From: Ruegeria atlantica
Lineage (GTDB): Bacteria > Pseudomonadota > Alphaproteobacteria > Rhodobacterales > Rhodobacteraceae
Assembly (NCBI RefSeq): GCF_013033965.1
Contig: NZ_WQFE01000004.1
Span: 124,001 to 188,000 of the forward strand
Length of the DNA: 64,000 nucleotides
Reading direction: 5' to 3'
Shown here: piece by piece, positions 1-10,164 of the stretch
Layout: each line of letters begins with the position of its first letter
Numbering within the stretch: the first letter of the stretch is position 1
The notes under the pieces: model-generated
Seen by the model: the letters and a program-made list of their open reading frames with translations, nothing else
What the model was told of the DNA's origin: nothing
Database searches by the model: none
Position numbers and translations under genes: made by a program

Positions 1-531
1 TTCCAGCTGAACCCCGATATGCCCGACGCCGGCATGGATCGCCGCGAATACCTTGAGCGAAAGTTCGGTGGCAAGGACGGAGCCGTACGCGCCTATGCTC
101 CGGTGGTCGAACACGCCGAAAATGCAGGTCTGAAGATCGACTTCGAAGGCATGAAGCGCACGCCCAACACGCTCGACGCCCACCGTCTGATCCACTGGGC
201 CGGGATCGAGGGTAAACAGAACGCCATCGTAGACGCCCTGTTCGATGCCTATTTCGTGCAGGCCCGCGACATCGGCGACCATGAGGTTCTGGCCGATATT
301 GCCGACAATGCCGGAATGGACGCCGCGGTCGTTCTAAAATTGCTGAAATCCGAGGCCGACCGCGAGGATATCAGCAACCGCGACACGCATTCCCGGCAAA
401 TGGGCGTCAACTCGGTCCCGACCTTCATCGTGGCCAATCAGCACGCCGTCCCCGGCGCACAACCTCCTGAAATGTGGGAGAAAGTGATCGCCGACATCAT
501 GTCTCAACTTGAGGCTTATCCTGCAAATTAG
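1..531 (+). CDS. DsbA-family (FrnE-like) oxidoreductase, 5' truncated by window edge
   Basis: The reading frame is open from base 1 to the TAG at 529-531, so the N-terminal half, including any CxxC or SxxC active site, lies outside the window. The visible 176 residues contain a helical insert and the motif GVNSVPTFIV, the cis-proline loop of thioredoxin-fold DsbA/FrnE proteins, near the C-terminus. The family carries out thiol-disulfide exchange or glutathione-type isomerisation in the cytoplasm. The next gene starts 75 bases downstream on the same strand. FrnE versus 2-hydroxychromene-2-carboxylate isomerase cannot be separated without the active-site end. Confidence 0.85.
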   Translation, partial: FQLNPDMPDAGMDRREYLERKFGGKDGAVRAYAPVVEHAENAGLKIDFEGMKRTPNTLDAHRLIHWAGIEGKQNAIVDALFDAYFVQARDIGDHEVLADIADNAGMDAAVVLKLLKSEADREDISNRDTHSRQMGVNSVPTFIVANQHAVPGAQPPEMWEKVIADIMSQLEAYPAN

Positions 532-565
532 CACAGACCCTTGTGCAAATTGACACCTAGCGTCA

Positions 566-598
566 CCTGACCTGCCGTGATAGCGCAATCAGGTCAGG
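566..598 (+). promoter_or_regulatory. 9-bp inverted repeat overlapping the MFS gene ribosome binding site
   Basis: CCTGACCTG at 566-574 and CAGGTCAGG at 590-598 are perfect reverse complements with a 15-base spacer. The right arm shares its last three bases with the Shine-Dalgarno AGGAGG at 596-601, which serves the start codon at 607. The arrangement suits an RNA hairpin that hides the ribosome binding site or a dimeric repressor operator. Seen directly; function is inference. Confidence 0.5.
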
Positions 599-606
599 AG
601 GGCGCC

Positions 607-1815
607 ATGGTCAATCGAATGTCTCGCGGCGAGTTCATCGCACTTGTTGCAATGATGTTTGCAACGATAGCGTTTTCGATCGACTCGATGTTGCCCGCGC
701 TGCCAAAGATCGGCGCGCAGCTAAGCCCTGACGACATCAACAAAGCACAGTTGATCCTGACTTCGTTTGTGCTGGGCATGGGGATCGGCACGTTTTTTAC
801 CGGTCCGCTGTCCGATGCCTTTGGCCGTAAGCCGGTGATCTATGTCGGCTCTGCCTTGTACATTGTCGCAGCGGCAGCTGCCTGGGCCAGCTCCTCGCTC
901 GAGATGCTGCTGATCGCCCGGATCTTTCAGGGGATCGGATGCGCAGCACCCCGCGTGGTGGCGATGGCGATTATCCGTGACCTCTACTCGGGCCGTGAAA
1001 TGGCCCGCATCGTGTCCATCGCCATGATGATCTTCACGCTTGTTCCTGCAATTGCACCGATGATGGGGGCCGGAGTGATCGCCTTGACCGGATGGCGCGG
1101 GATCTTTGCCTCATTCATCCTGTTTTCACTGATCACCGTTGTCTGGATGGGCCTGCGCCTTCCGGAACCCTTGTCGGTCGAGAACCGTCGCCCGCTGCGC
1201 TTGCCCCTGATACTGGACGCCGCGCGACAGATGTTCACACACCCAACAGTTCGCTTGTCGATCATGGTGCAAACCCTGTGTCTGGGGATGCTGTTCACCA
1301 TGCTGACGATGGTGCAGCCGGTCTATGATGTCATCCATGACAGTGCAGACAGTTTCCCGTTCTGGTTCGGTGTCGTGGCATTGATGGCAGGCTCTGCCAG
1401 CCTGTTGAACGCGGCACTTGTGATCAAACTGGGTATGCGGCGGATCGTGACTTGGGCCCTGGGCGCGCAGGTCATCTTCACCGCCGCAGTCATCGCCCTG
1501 AATGCGACAGAACTTTCGCCCTCATTGTCCTTTGCCGTTTTCGTAAGCTGGCAAACAGCCGTCTTCTTTATGGCGGGCATGACGATGGGCAATCTGAACG
1601 CCATCGCGATGGAGCCGATGGGCCATATCGCGGGTATGGCAGCTTCGGTGATCGGGGCGGTCTCGACTGTGTTTGCAGCCGTGATTGCAGCCCCTATCGG
1701 GCAGTTGTTCGACGGGTCCATCATCCCTTTGGCCCTAGGTATCCTGACCATGAGTATCCTGGGCTTCGGCCTGATGCTGCATATGGGGCGGATCGAAAAC
1801 CGGCTGCCCGCCTGA
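607..1815 (+). CDS. MFS multidrug exporter, Bcr/CflA type
   Basis: This is a 402-residue membrane protein with about 12 hydrophobic segments. The MFS motif A variant GPLSDAFGRKPV sits after the second segment, and ARIFQGIG in the fourth matches the drug:H+ antiporter family 1 signature. The family exports small drugs or metabolites (bicyclomycin, chloramphenicol, sulfonamides) by proton antiport. The ATG at 607 is chosen because AGGAGG lies 5 bases upstream; an in-frame start at 577 would remove that site. The inverted repeat at 566-598 overlaps this ribosome binding site and may control expression. The substrate cannot be read from sequence. Confidence 0.85.
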   Translation: MVNRMSRGEFIALVAMMFATIAFSIDSMLPALPKIGAQLSPDDINKAQLILTSFVLGMGIGTFFTGPLSDAFGRKPVIYVGSALYIVAAAAAWASSSLEMLLIARIFQGIGCAAPRVVAMAIIRDLYSGREMARIVSIAMMIFTLVPAIAPMMGAGVIALTGWRGIFASFILFSLITVVWMGLRLPEPLSVENRRPLRLPLILDAARQMFTHPTVRLSIMVQTLCLGMLFTMLTMVQPVYDVIHDSADSFPFWFGVVALMAGSASLLNAALVIKLGMRRIVTWALGAQVIFTAAVIALNATELSPSLSFAVFVSWQTAVFFMAGMTMGNLNAIAMEPMGHIAGMAASVIGAVSTVFAAVIAAPIGQLFDGSIIPLALGILTMSILGFGLMLHMGRIENRLPA

Positions 1816-1872
1816 TCTGTGCAGAACCGCTGAATCAGGGTAACCTTCCCCCAATGTGAGGGGAGATTTCCA

Positions 1873-3537
1873 GTGAGCGACTATTACGATCTTGGCGCAT
1901 ATTCCTGTCCGATAACGACCGCCTCGACGGACGCGCAACTTTGGTTCGACCGGGGATTGAACTGGACATACGGATATAACCACGACGAAGCGGTCGTGTG
2001 TTTTCAGCGCGCGCTTGAATACGACCCTGACTGTGCGATGGCCCACTGGGGCGTGGCCTATGCGGCAGGGCCGAATTACAACCTGCCCTGGAACCTGTTG
2101 GATGACCGTGGGCAGCGAAAGGCGCTGGCGCTGGCCTTTGATGCCACACAGAAAGCCGTGGCTCTGGTCGATAACTGCACATCGGTTGAACAGGCCCTGA
2201 TCCGCGCCCTGCCCGCGCGGTATCCTCAACGCGATCCCGTCGGCGACATGCACAGCTGGGACCATGACTTCGCCGATGCAATGCGGACGGCCTTTGGCGA
2301 GCAGCCGGATCACCTAGATTTGCGAACCATCTATGTCGAGGCGCTGCTCAACCTGACCCCTTGGCAGATGTGGGACCTAAAAACAGGTGAGCCCGCCGCA
2401 GGTGCCGCGACATTGGAGGCGCAAAAAGCACTGGAAGACGCGATGGCCGACGACCCTGCCGCCATGTCGCATCCCGGTCTCTTGCACCTCTATGTGCATC
2501 TGATGGAGATGTCGCCGACACCGGAAAAAGCGCTAAGGGCCGGCGACGTGTTGCGCACATTGGTACCAGATGCGGGGCATCTGGTTCACATGCCTACCCA
2601 TATCGACGTGCTGTGCGGGCATTATCAGAATGTCGTCTACTGGAATGAAAAGGCCACCGAGGCCGATCTGAAATATTATGAGCGCGAAGGCGCGTTCAAC
2701 ATCTACACAGGCTATCGCCAACACAACTATCACTTCGCCATCTACGGCGCGTTGTTTCTGGGTCAGATGGAACCCGCATTGCGCGCAAATCAGGGCATCT
2801 GGGACACAACCCCCGAAGAGATGCTGCGCACCGAAAGCCCGCCCATGGCGGATTTCTTCGAAAGTTACATGTCGATGGGGCCGCATATTCTGATCCGGTT
2901 TGGTCGGTGGGAAGAGGCAAAAGCCCTGCACCTGCCCGAGGATCAGGACCTCTACCGCACTGTGACCGCGACCACCCACTACGCGCGTTCTATTGCTTAT
3001 GCCGCCACGGGTCAGGTGGCCGAAGCAGAAGCCGAAGAGCAACTGTTTCTTGCCGCCAAGGATCGGGTTCCGGAAACCCGGCTGCTGCACAACAACCGCG
3101 TGATCGACTTGCTGGACATCGCCCGCGAAATGCTGCGCGGAGAGATTGAGTATCGCAAAGGCAACTATAACGCCGCATTCGCCCATCTGAGGCGTTCGGT
3201 CGAGTTGGACGACACGCTGCCCTACGACGAACCTTGGGGTTGGATGCAACCCGCGCGCCACGCGCTGGGCGCATTGCTTTACGAACAAGGCCACGTGGCG
3301 GAAGCCGAAGCAGTGTACCGCGAGGATCTAGGCCTGGGCGGAACTCTCAGCCGCGCCTCAATCCACCCCGACAATATCTGGAGCCTGAAGGGCTTGCATG
3401 ATTGTCTGAAAGCACGCGGTGAAACCGTCGAGATCAAACTGATCAAACAGCGTCTTGATCTGGCGCTTGCCCGGGCTGACCGGGCCGTCGGGGCCTCGTG
3501 TTTTTGTGCGCAGGCTGCGATGAAGGCGGCAGAATGA
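1873..3537 (+). CDS. Tetratricopeptide-repeat protein, function unknown
   Basis: This is a 554-residue soluble protein with a GTG start at 1873 preceded by a GAGGGGAG Shine-Dalgarno. The N-terminus reads as a TPR unit (residues about 20-60, with FQRALEYDP and AHWGVAYA), and further helical repeats run through the middle and the last 150 residues. There is no signal peptide or catalytic motif I can name. TPR arrays act as protein-binding scaffolds. Its TGA overlaps the ATG of the next gene (ATGA at 3534-3537), which suggests translational coupling to a secreted protein. Cysteines cluster near the C-terminus (SCFCAQ). Confidence 0.75.
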   Translation: MSDYYDLGAYSCPITTASTDAQLWFDRGLNWTYGYNHDEAVVCFQRALEYDPDCAMAHWGVAYAAGPNYNLPWNLLDDRGQRKALALAFDATQKAVALVDNCTSVEQALIRALPARYPQRDPVGDMHSWDHDFADAMRTAFGEQPDHLDLRTIYVEALLNLTPWQMWDLKTGEPAAGAATLEAQKALEDAMADDPAAMSHPGLLHLYVHLMEMSPTPEKALRAGDVLRTLVPDAGHLVHMPTHIDVLCGHYQNVVYWNEKATEADLKYYEREGAFNIYTGYRQHNYHFAIYGALFLGQMEPALRANQGIWDTTPEEMLRTESPPMADFFESYMSMGPHILIRFGRWEEAKALHLPEDQDLYRTVTATTHYARSIAYAATGQVAEAEAEEQLFLAAKDRVPETRLLHNNRVIDLLDIAREMLRGEIEYRKGNYNAAFAHLRRSVELDDTLPYDEPWGWMQPARHALGALLYEQGHVAEAEAVYREDLGLGGTLSRASIHPDNIWSLKGLHDCLKARGETVEIKLIKQRLDLALARADRAVGASCFCAQAAMKAAE

Positions 3538-4160
3538 TCCGCGCGCTGCTGCTGTGGCTGTTAATTTACGGCCCGGCCCTTGCCGACCGCCAGACCTTTC
3601 CGCCCGCCGATGAGGCAGAACGCGACCCAACCCTTGTCGCCTTTCGCAATGATCTATTGGCGGACGTGACAGCGCAAAACACAGACGCCTTGATCGCGGC
3701 GGCCTGCCCAGACATCTACCTTAGCCACGGCGGCGAGGGCGGCCCGGAAGAGCTTCGCGAGTATCTCACCGCGAATGACACCCATTGGGGCGATCTGGAA
3801 ACCACCTTGTCCCAGCCTGGTTACTTTGATGATGAGGGCGAATTCTGGATGCCCCATCAATGGCAAATCACCCTACCTGCCTCGCTGGACCCTTATCTGG
3901 CCTACTTTGTGACCGGCAAGAACGTCAGTCTTCGGCAAGCCGCCGAACCGGGCGCCCCTGTGCTGAGCCTGATCAGCCACGAGATCGTCATCATCACAAG
4001 CTATCGCAACGACGCCGACTATCAGCCCATAATGCTGACCGACGGCACACGCGGGTTCATGCACAGCGATTTCCTTTGGCCCATGACCGGCCACCGCGCC
4101 GCGTTCGTGAAATCGGACGCGGGCGAGTGGCAACTATGCACATTTGTCAGCGGAGATTAG
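3534..4160 (+). CDS. Small secreted protein with SH3-like C-terminal region
   Basis: The predicted protein is 208 residues and starts with a hydrophobic signal peptide ending in ALA before D18, so it is probably periplasmic. The start at 3534 is chosen because it gives that signal peptide and overlaps the upstream TGA. Residues about 120-205 (VSLRQAAEPGAPVLS, then GTRGFMHSDFL) resemble a bacterial SH3 domain of the kind that binds wall peptides. The N-terminal half matches nothing I recognise. It is coupled to the TPR gene. Its TAG overlaps the TAA of convergent mfd (4157-4160), leaving no room for a separate terminator. Confidence 0.65.
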   Translation: MIRALLLWLLIYGPALADRQTFPPADEAERDPTLVAFRNDLLADVTAQNTDALIAAACPDIYLSHGGEGGPEELREYLTANDTHWGDLETTLSQPGYFDDEGEFWMPHQWQITLPASLDPYLAYFVTGKNVSLRQAAEPGAPVLSLISHEIVIITSYRNDADYQPIMLTDGTRGFMHSDFLWPMTGHRAAFVKSDAGEWQLCTFVSGD

Positions 4161-7100
4161 GCTTTAGCTTTTTTCTTCTTTTCAGCCATGACCTTTTCGG
4201 CCAGATCGCGGGCGATTGCGAATGCGCCTTTGATCTTGTCGCTGTCCTTTTTCCAGTCGCGCCTGACAACGATCTTGTTGTCTTTGACCTTGGCCAGCCC
4301 GCGTTGGTTCTGGATGAACTCGACCAGCCCCTGAGGTGACGCGAACTTGTCGTTGTGGAACTGGATCGTCGCCCCTTTGGGTCCGCCATCCAACTTGGCA
4401 ATTCCTGCTCGTTTGCACATCGCCTTGATACGAACGACCAACATCAGGGTATTCACCTCTTTCGGCAGCGTCCCGAAACGGTCAATCAGTTCAGCGGCAA
4501 AGCCTTCCAATTCGACCTTGGTCGAAAGCGACGACAGGCGACGATAGAGGCCCAAACGCACATCCAGATCGGGCACGTAGTCTTCGGGGATCAGAACCGG
4601 TACGCCCAGATTGATCTGCGGCGCCCATTGGTCGTCGGCATCGGACAACCCCTCCATCTCGCCTGCTTTGATCTTGGCAATCGCCTCTTCCAGCATCGAC
4701 TGGTACAGCTCATAGCCGACATCACGCATCTGGCCGGACTGTTCCTCACCCAGCAAGTTGCCCGCACCACGAATATCGAGATCCTGCGAAGCCAGCGTGA
4801 AGCCTGCTCCGAGTGTATCGAGTGACCCCAAAACACGCAGACGCTTTTCGGCGGTGGCGGTTAGCTTCTGGCGCGGCTTGGTGGTCAGGTACGCATAGGC
4901 ACGGGTTTTGGACCGCCCTACCCGACCACGGATTTGATACAGCTGCGCCAAACCAAACATATCCGCTCGGTGCACGACCATGGTATTGGCCGTAGGAATA
5001 TCTAGCCCGCTTTCTACAATAGTCGTCGCGAGCAGGACATCGTATTTTCCGTCGTAGAAAGCGTTCATACGATCATCAAGCTCACCCGCAGCCATCTGAC
5101 CGTGGGCCACGACATAAGTCAGCTCGGGCAGTTGTTCTTTCAGGAACTCCTCGATCTCTGGCAGGTCCGAGATGCGCGGGACCACATAGAAACTCTGCCC
5201 GCCGCGATAATGCTCGCGCAGCAACGCCTCGCGGATGGTGACCGCGTCAAACTCGCTGACATAGGTGCGGATGGCCAACCGGTCGATGGGAGGCGTACCG
5301 ATGATCGACAGATCGCGCACACCAGTCAGCGACAGCTGCAGCGTCCGCGGGATCGGCGTGGCGGTCAGGGTCAGAACATGAATGTCGCTGCGCAGCTGTT
5401 TCAGGCGCTCCTTGTGACCGACACCGAAATGCTGTTCTTCGTCGATGATCAACAGACCCAGATTGTTGAACCGGATACCTTTGGCCAGCAAGGCATGGGT
5501 TCCGATAACGATATCCACCGTGCCGCGCGCCAGACCATCGCGAGTTTGTTGCGCGTCTTTGGCGGACACAAACCGCGACAGTTGCCGCACCTCTAACGGA
5601 AAGCCCCGGAACCGTTCCCTGAAGCTGGCTGCATGCTGACGGGCCAACAAGGTGGTCGGTGCGATCACGGCCACCTGTACGCCGGACATCGCAGCAACAA
5701 AGGCCGCTCGCATGGCGACCTCGGTTTTGCCGAACCCCACGTCGCCGCAAATCAGACGATCCATCGGCGCGCCGGAATGCATGTCCTCCATCACCTCGGA
5801 AATGGCGCGCAACTGGTCGTCCGTTTCCTGATAGGGAAACCGCGCGCTGAACTCCTCCCACGCGTGGGGCGGAGGGTCCATGACCGGAGCCTTGCGCAGC
5901 GCCCGTTCCGCGGCGATGCGGATCAGCTTGTCCGCCATCTCGCGGATGCGCTCTTTCAGCTTGGCCTTTTTCGCTTGCCATGCGCCACCGCCAAGTCTGT
6001 CCAGCAAGCCCTCGTCATGGCCGTATTTCGACAAAAGCTCGATGTTTTCGACCGGCAGATACAGCTTGGACTGTTCAGCGTATTCCAACAGCAGGCATTC
6101 GTGGGCAGCACCGGCCGCCGTGACGACCTCCATCCCCATATAGCGCCCGATCCCGTGGTCGACATGAACCACCAGATCGCCGGGGCTGAGCGATTGGGTC
6201 TCGGTCAGGAAATTCTCAGCCTTCCGGCGTTTCTTGGGTTGGCGAATGAGGCGATCGCCCAGCACGTCTTGCTCGGCGATCACGGTCAATCCGGGCGTTT
6301 CAAAACCGTGCTCAAGTGCCCAAACCGCCAGATGCAATCCACGCTTACCAATGCGGGTGCCGTCTGTGACGGGAATGGCTTCGGCCAGGCCTTCGTCCTC
6401 AATCAGTCCGGTCAGTCGTTCCCTGGCACCTTCCGAATACGAGGCAATCAGAACCGGCCCCTTGGCCATCTTGTCTGTGATGTGGCCTGCCAAAGCTCCA
6501 AACAGGCTGATGCTTTCCTGTTGCCGCTCGGGCGCGAAATTGCGCCCGATCCGCCCGCCTGCGTCGATCACTCCGGGGCCACTGGCCTGAGGCAGCGGGC
6601 TGAACTGCATCACCCGTCGGTCCCCGACGGCCTGTTCCCATGCGACATCGTCCAGATAAAGCAGTCCGGGCGGCGTAGGCTTATACACGGTATCCATGCG
6701 CGACCGGTTTTCCAGCGCAAGACGTCGCGTTTCATACTGATCGGCAATCGTATCCCAGCGCGCTAGCCGCGCCGGCGTCACCTGATCATCCACGGTGATC
6801 GTTGCATCCGGCAGATAGTCGAACAGGGTTTCCAGCTTTTCGTGGAAGAAGGGCAGCCAGTGTTCGATGCCCTGGTGCTTGCGGCCTGCGCTAATCGCCT
6901 CGTACAGCGGATCGTCGGTGCCTGCTGCGCCAAACTCGATACGATAATTCTGGCGGAACCGTGTAATGGCAGCCTCATCCAGAATAACCTCGGACACCGG
7001 GGCCAATTCGACCACGTCCAGCTTCTCGGTTGTGCGCTGCGAGACAGGATCAAACCGGCGCGCGCCATCCAGCACGTCACCGAACAGATCAAGACGTACG

Positions 7101-7615
7101 GGGCCGGATTCACCCGGCGGGTAGATGTCGATAATGCCACCTCGGATGGCATAGTCGCCGGGTTCCATCACCGTGGGGCTTTGGGTAAATCCCATTCGAA
7201 CGAGGAATTTCCGCAATGCCGTTTCATCAACGCGATGGTTTACGCGGGCGGAAAAGGCCGCTTCGCGCAGAACATCACGCGCGGGCACCCGCTGGGTCGC
7301 GGCGTTCAGCGTTGTCAGCAGGACAAATCGGTCCGGCATCTGATGCACCAGCGCCGCCAATGTCGCCACACGCGCCGCAGCAATGTCGGCGTTGGGCGAT
7401 ACCCGGTCATAGGGCAAGCAGTCCCAGCCCGGGAACACGAAGACCGGCATGTCGGGGGCAAAGAAAGCCAATGCGGCCCGCATCGCCTCCATCCGCTTGT
7501 CATCACGCGCGACGTGGCAGACCGGCCCGCCAACGCGCGCGATCTCATTCAGAACAAGCTGTGCGTCATACCCTTCAGGAGCGCCGCCAACCGTCACATG
7601 GTTCGGAGCCGTCAT
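4157..7615 (-). CDS. mfd: Transcription-repair coupling factor Mfd
   Basis: This 1152-residue protein is the normal length for Mfd, the ATP-driven translocase that removes RNA polymerase stalled at DNA lesions and recruits UvrA. In order it has an N-terminal UvrB-homology region, an RNA-polymerase-interaction domain (around GDLVVHVDHGIGRY), a RecG-like helicase core with Walker A GDVGFGKTE (K630) and box DEEQHFG, SATPIPRT-like motif III (LTATPIPRTL), motif VI QIRGRVGRS, and a C-terminal TRCF domain. The start at 7615 (MTAPNH) is preferred over an upstream ATG because AAAGGTAAGG precedes it. It ends in a lysine/alanine-rich tail. The gene stands alone, convergent with the secreted-protein gene. 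Confidence 0.97.
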   Translation of the reverse strand: MTAPNHVTVGGAPEGYDAQLVLNEIARVGGPVCHVARDDKRMEAMRAALAFFAPDMPVFVFPGWDCLPYDRVSPNADIAAARVATLAALVHQMPDRFVLLTTLNAATQRVPARDVLREAAFSARVNHRVDETALRKFLVRMGFTQSPTVMEPGDYAIRGGIIDIYPPGESGPVRLDLFGDVLDGARRFDPVSQRTTEKLDVVELAPVSEVILDEAAITRFRQNYRIEFGAAGTDDPLYEAISAGRKHQGIEHWLPFFHEKLETLFDYLPDATITVDDQVTPARLARWDTIADQYETRRLALENRSRMDTVYKPTPPGLLYLDDVAWEQAVGDRRVMQFSPLPQASGPGVIDAGGRIGRNFAPERQQESISLFGALAGHITDKMAKGPVLIASYSEGARERLTGLIEDEGLAEAIPVTDGTRIGKRGLHLAVWALEHGFETPGLTVIAEQDVLGDRLIRQPKKRRKAENFLTETQSLSPGDLVVHVDHGIGRYMGMEVVTAAGAAHECLLLEYAEQSKLYLPVENIELLSKYGHDEGLLDRLGGGAWQAKKAKLKERIREMADKLIRIAAERALRKAPVMDPPPHAWEEFSARFPYQETDDQLRAISEVMEDMHSGAPMDRLICGDVGFGKTEVAMRAAFVAAMSGVQVAVIAPTTLLARQHAASFRERFRGFPLEVRQLSRFVSAKDAQQTRDGLARGTVDIVIGTHALLAKGIRFNNLGLLIIDEEQHFGVGHKERLKQLRSDIHVLTLTATPIPRTLQLSLTGVRDLSIIGTPPIDRLAIRTYVSEFDAVTIREALLREHYRGGQSFYVVPRISDLPEIEEFLKEQLPELTYVVAHGQMAAGELDDRMNAFYDGKYDVLLATTIVESGLDIPTANTMVVHRADMFGLAQLYQIRGRVGRSKTRAYAYLTTKPRQKLTATAEKRLRVLGSLDTLGAGFTLASQDLDIRGAGNLLGEEQSGQMRDVGYELYQSMLEEAIAKIKAGEMEGLSDADDQWAPQINLGVPVLIPEDYVPDLDVRLGLYRRLSSLSTKVELEGFAAELIDRFGTLPKEVNTLMLVVRIKAMCKRAGIAKLDGGPKGATIQFHNDKFASPQGLVEFIQNQRGLAKVKDNKIVVRRDWKKDSDKIKGAFAIARDLAEKVMAEKKKKAKA

Positions 7616-7634
7616 CGCCTTACCTTTCTGGTTT

Positions 7635-9280
<1,646 letters not shown>

Positions 9281-9421
9281 ATCCCCGGACGGTCGCGACT
9301 TTTCGCCTATTATCTACGCTGTTGGATCAGCTTTCCCGTGACACACGGCCGCAATCGGCGTATTCTTGCACACAAGATCGGGAACACCCGGCAATTCAGG
9401 CAGACAATACAGAGAAAAAAC

Positions 9422-9994
9422 ATGAGCAGTTCCAATTCTCCCCGACTAAACCGTCGTGGCTTTGCGCTTGGCATGGCCGGGCTGACACTGACCGCAGCAT
9501 GCGGAAACGGTGTGGGCAATTCGAACGCGGCGCAGATTGACGCCCGCGTGAACGTCACTTTGAACGAAATGTTCACCAAGTACCCAAACACCGTCGAGAT
9601 CGCCAACAAAGCCAACGGCATGCTGGTGATGCCGCTTATAACCGAGGCGGGTTTCATCTTTGGCGGTGCCTATGGCCAGGGCGCGCTGCGCATTAATGGT
9701 GCAACGGTCGACTACTACTCGGCCTTGTCCGGCAGTGCTGGCCTGCAGATTGGCGCGCAGCAATATGCGCATGTCCTGTTCTTCATGACGCAGGACGCAC
9801 TGGATGACTTCCGCCGTTCGAGCGGTTGGACCGCAGGGGCGGATATCGGCTATGTGGTCGACGCCACCGGCGAGTCGATCTCAACCGACACGACCCAATT
9901 ACGCAAACCGGTGGTCGCCGCCGTTTTCGGACAGGCCGGCCTGAAGTTCGGTGCCACGGTCGAAGGCACGAAATACACCCGCATCATCCCCTAA
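9422..9994 (+). CDS. SYLF/YSC84-domain lipoprotein
   Basis: This 190-residue protein begins with NRRGFALG followed by a hydrophobic stretch and lipobox LTAAC (C27). The paired arginines make Tat export possible, and tatABC is present at 46588-48140. The mature part contains the SYLF/YSC84 features (ANKANGMLVMPLITEAGFIFGG, then YYSALSGSAGLQIG), a lipid-binding-type beta-barrel family found in many proteobacterial outer-envelope lipoproteins. The gene is flanked by hemB and a strong terminator at 10023, so it appears to be its own transcription unit. The start has a weak ribosome binding site. Physiological role unknown. Confidence 0.8.
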   Translation: MSSSNSPRLNRRGFALGMAGLTLTAACGNGVGNSNAAQIDARVNVTLNEMFTKYPNTVEIANKANGMLVMPLITEAGFIFGGAYGQGALRINGATVDYYSALSGSAGLQIGAQQYAHVLFFMTQDALDDFRRSSGWTAGADIGYVVDATGESISTDTTQLRKPVVAAVFGQAGLKFGATVEGTKYTRIIP

Positions 9995-10022
9995 TACCAA
10001 ATACCACCCCCCTTGCCGCGGA

Positions 10023-10059
10023 CCCCGCCACATGTTCAAAATCATGTGGCGGGGTTTTT
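10023..10059 (+). terminator. Rho-independent terminator after the SYLF lipoprotein gene
   Basis: A perfect 12-bp stem (10023-10034 with 10043-10054) closes an 8-base loop and is followed by five T residues at 10055-10059. It lies 28 bases after the stop codon at 9994. Confidence 0.9.
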
Positions 10060-10164
10060 CGTCTGAACAAGTTAACTCAACGTTCGCGGGCCGTTCCTCT
10101 TTCGATTACTCAGGCCTTCCAGTAGTGTTCACGCAACAAATAATTATGGGGACATGGGGCGTTC

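Noticed and set aside
5633-6766. Long open frame antisense to mfd
   Set aside because: Lies wholly within mfd on the other strand, GC-rich third-position shadow, no recognisable domain.
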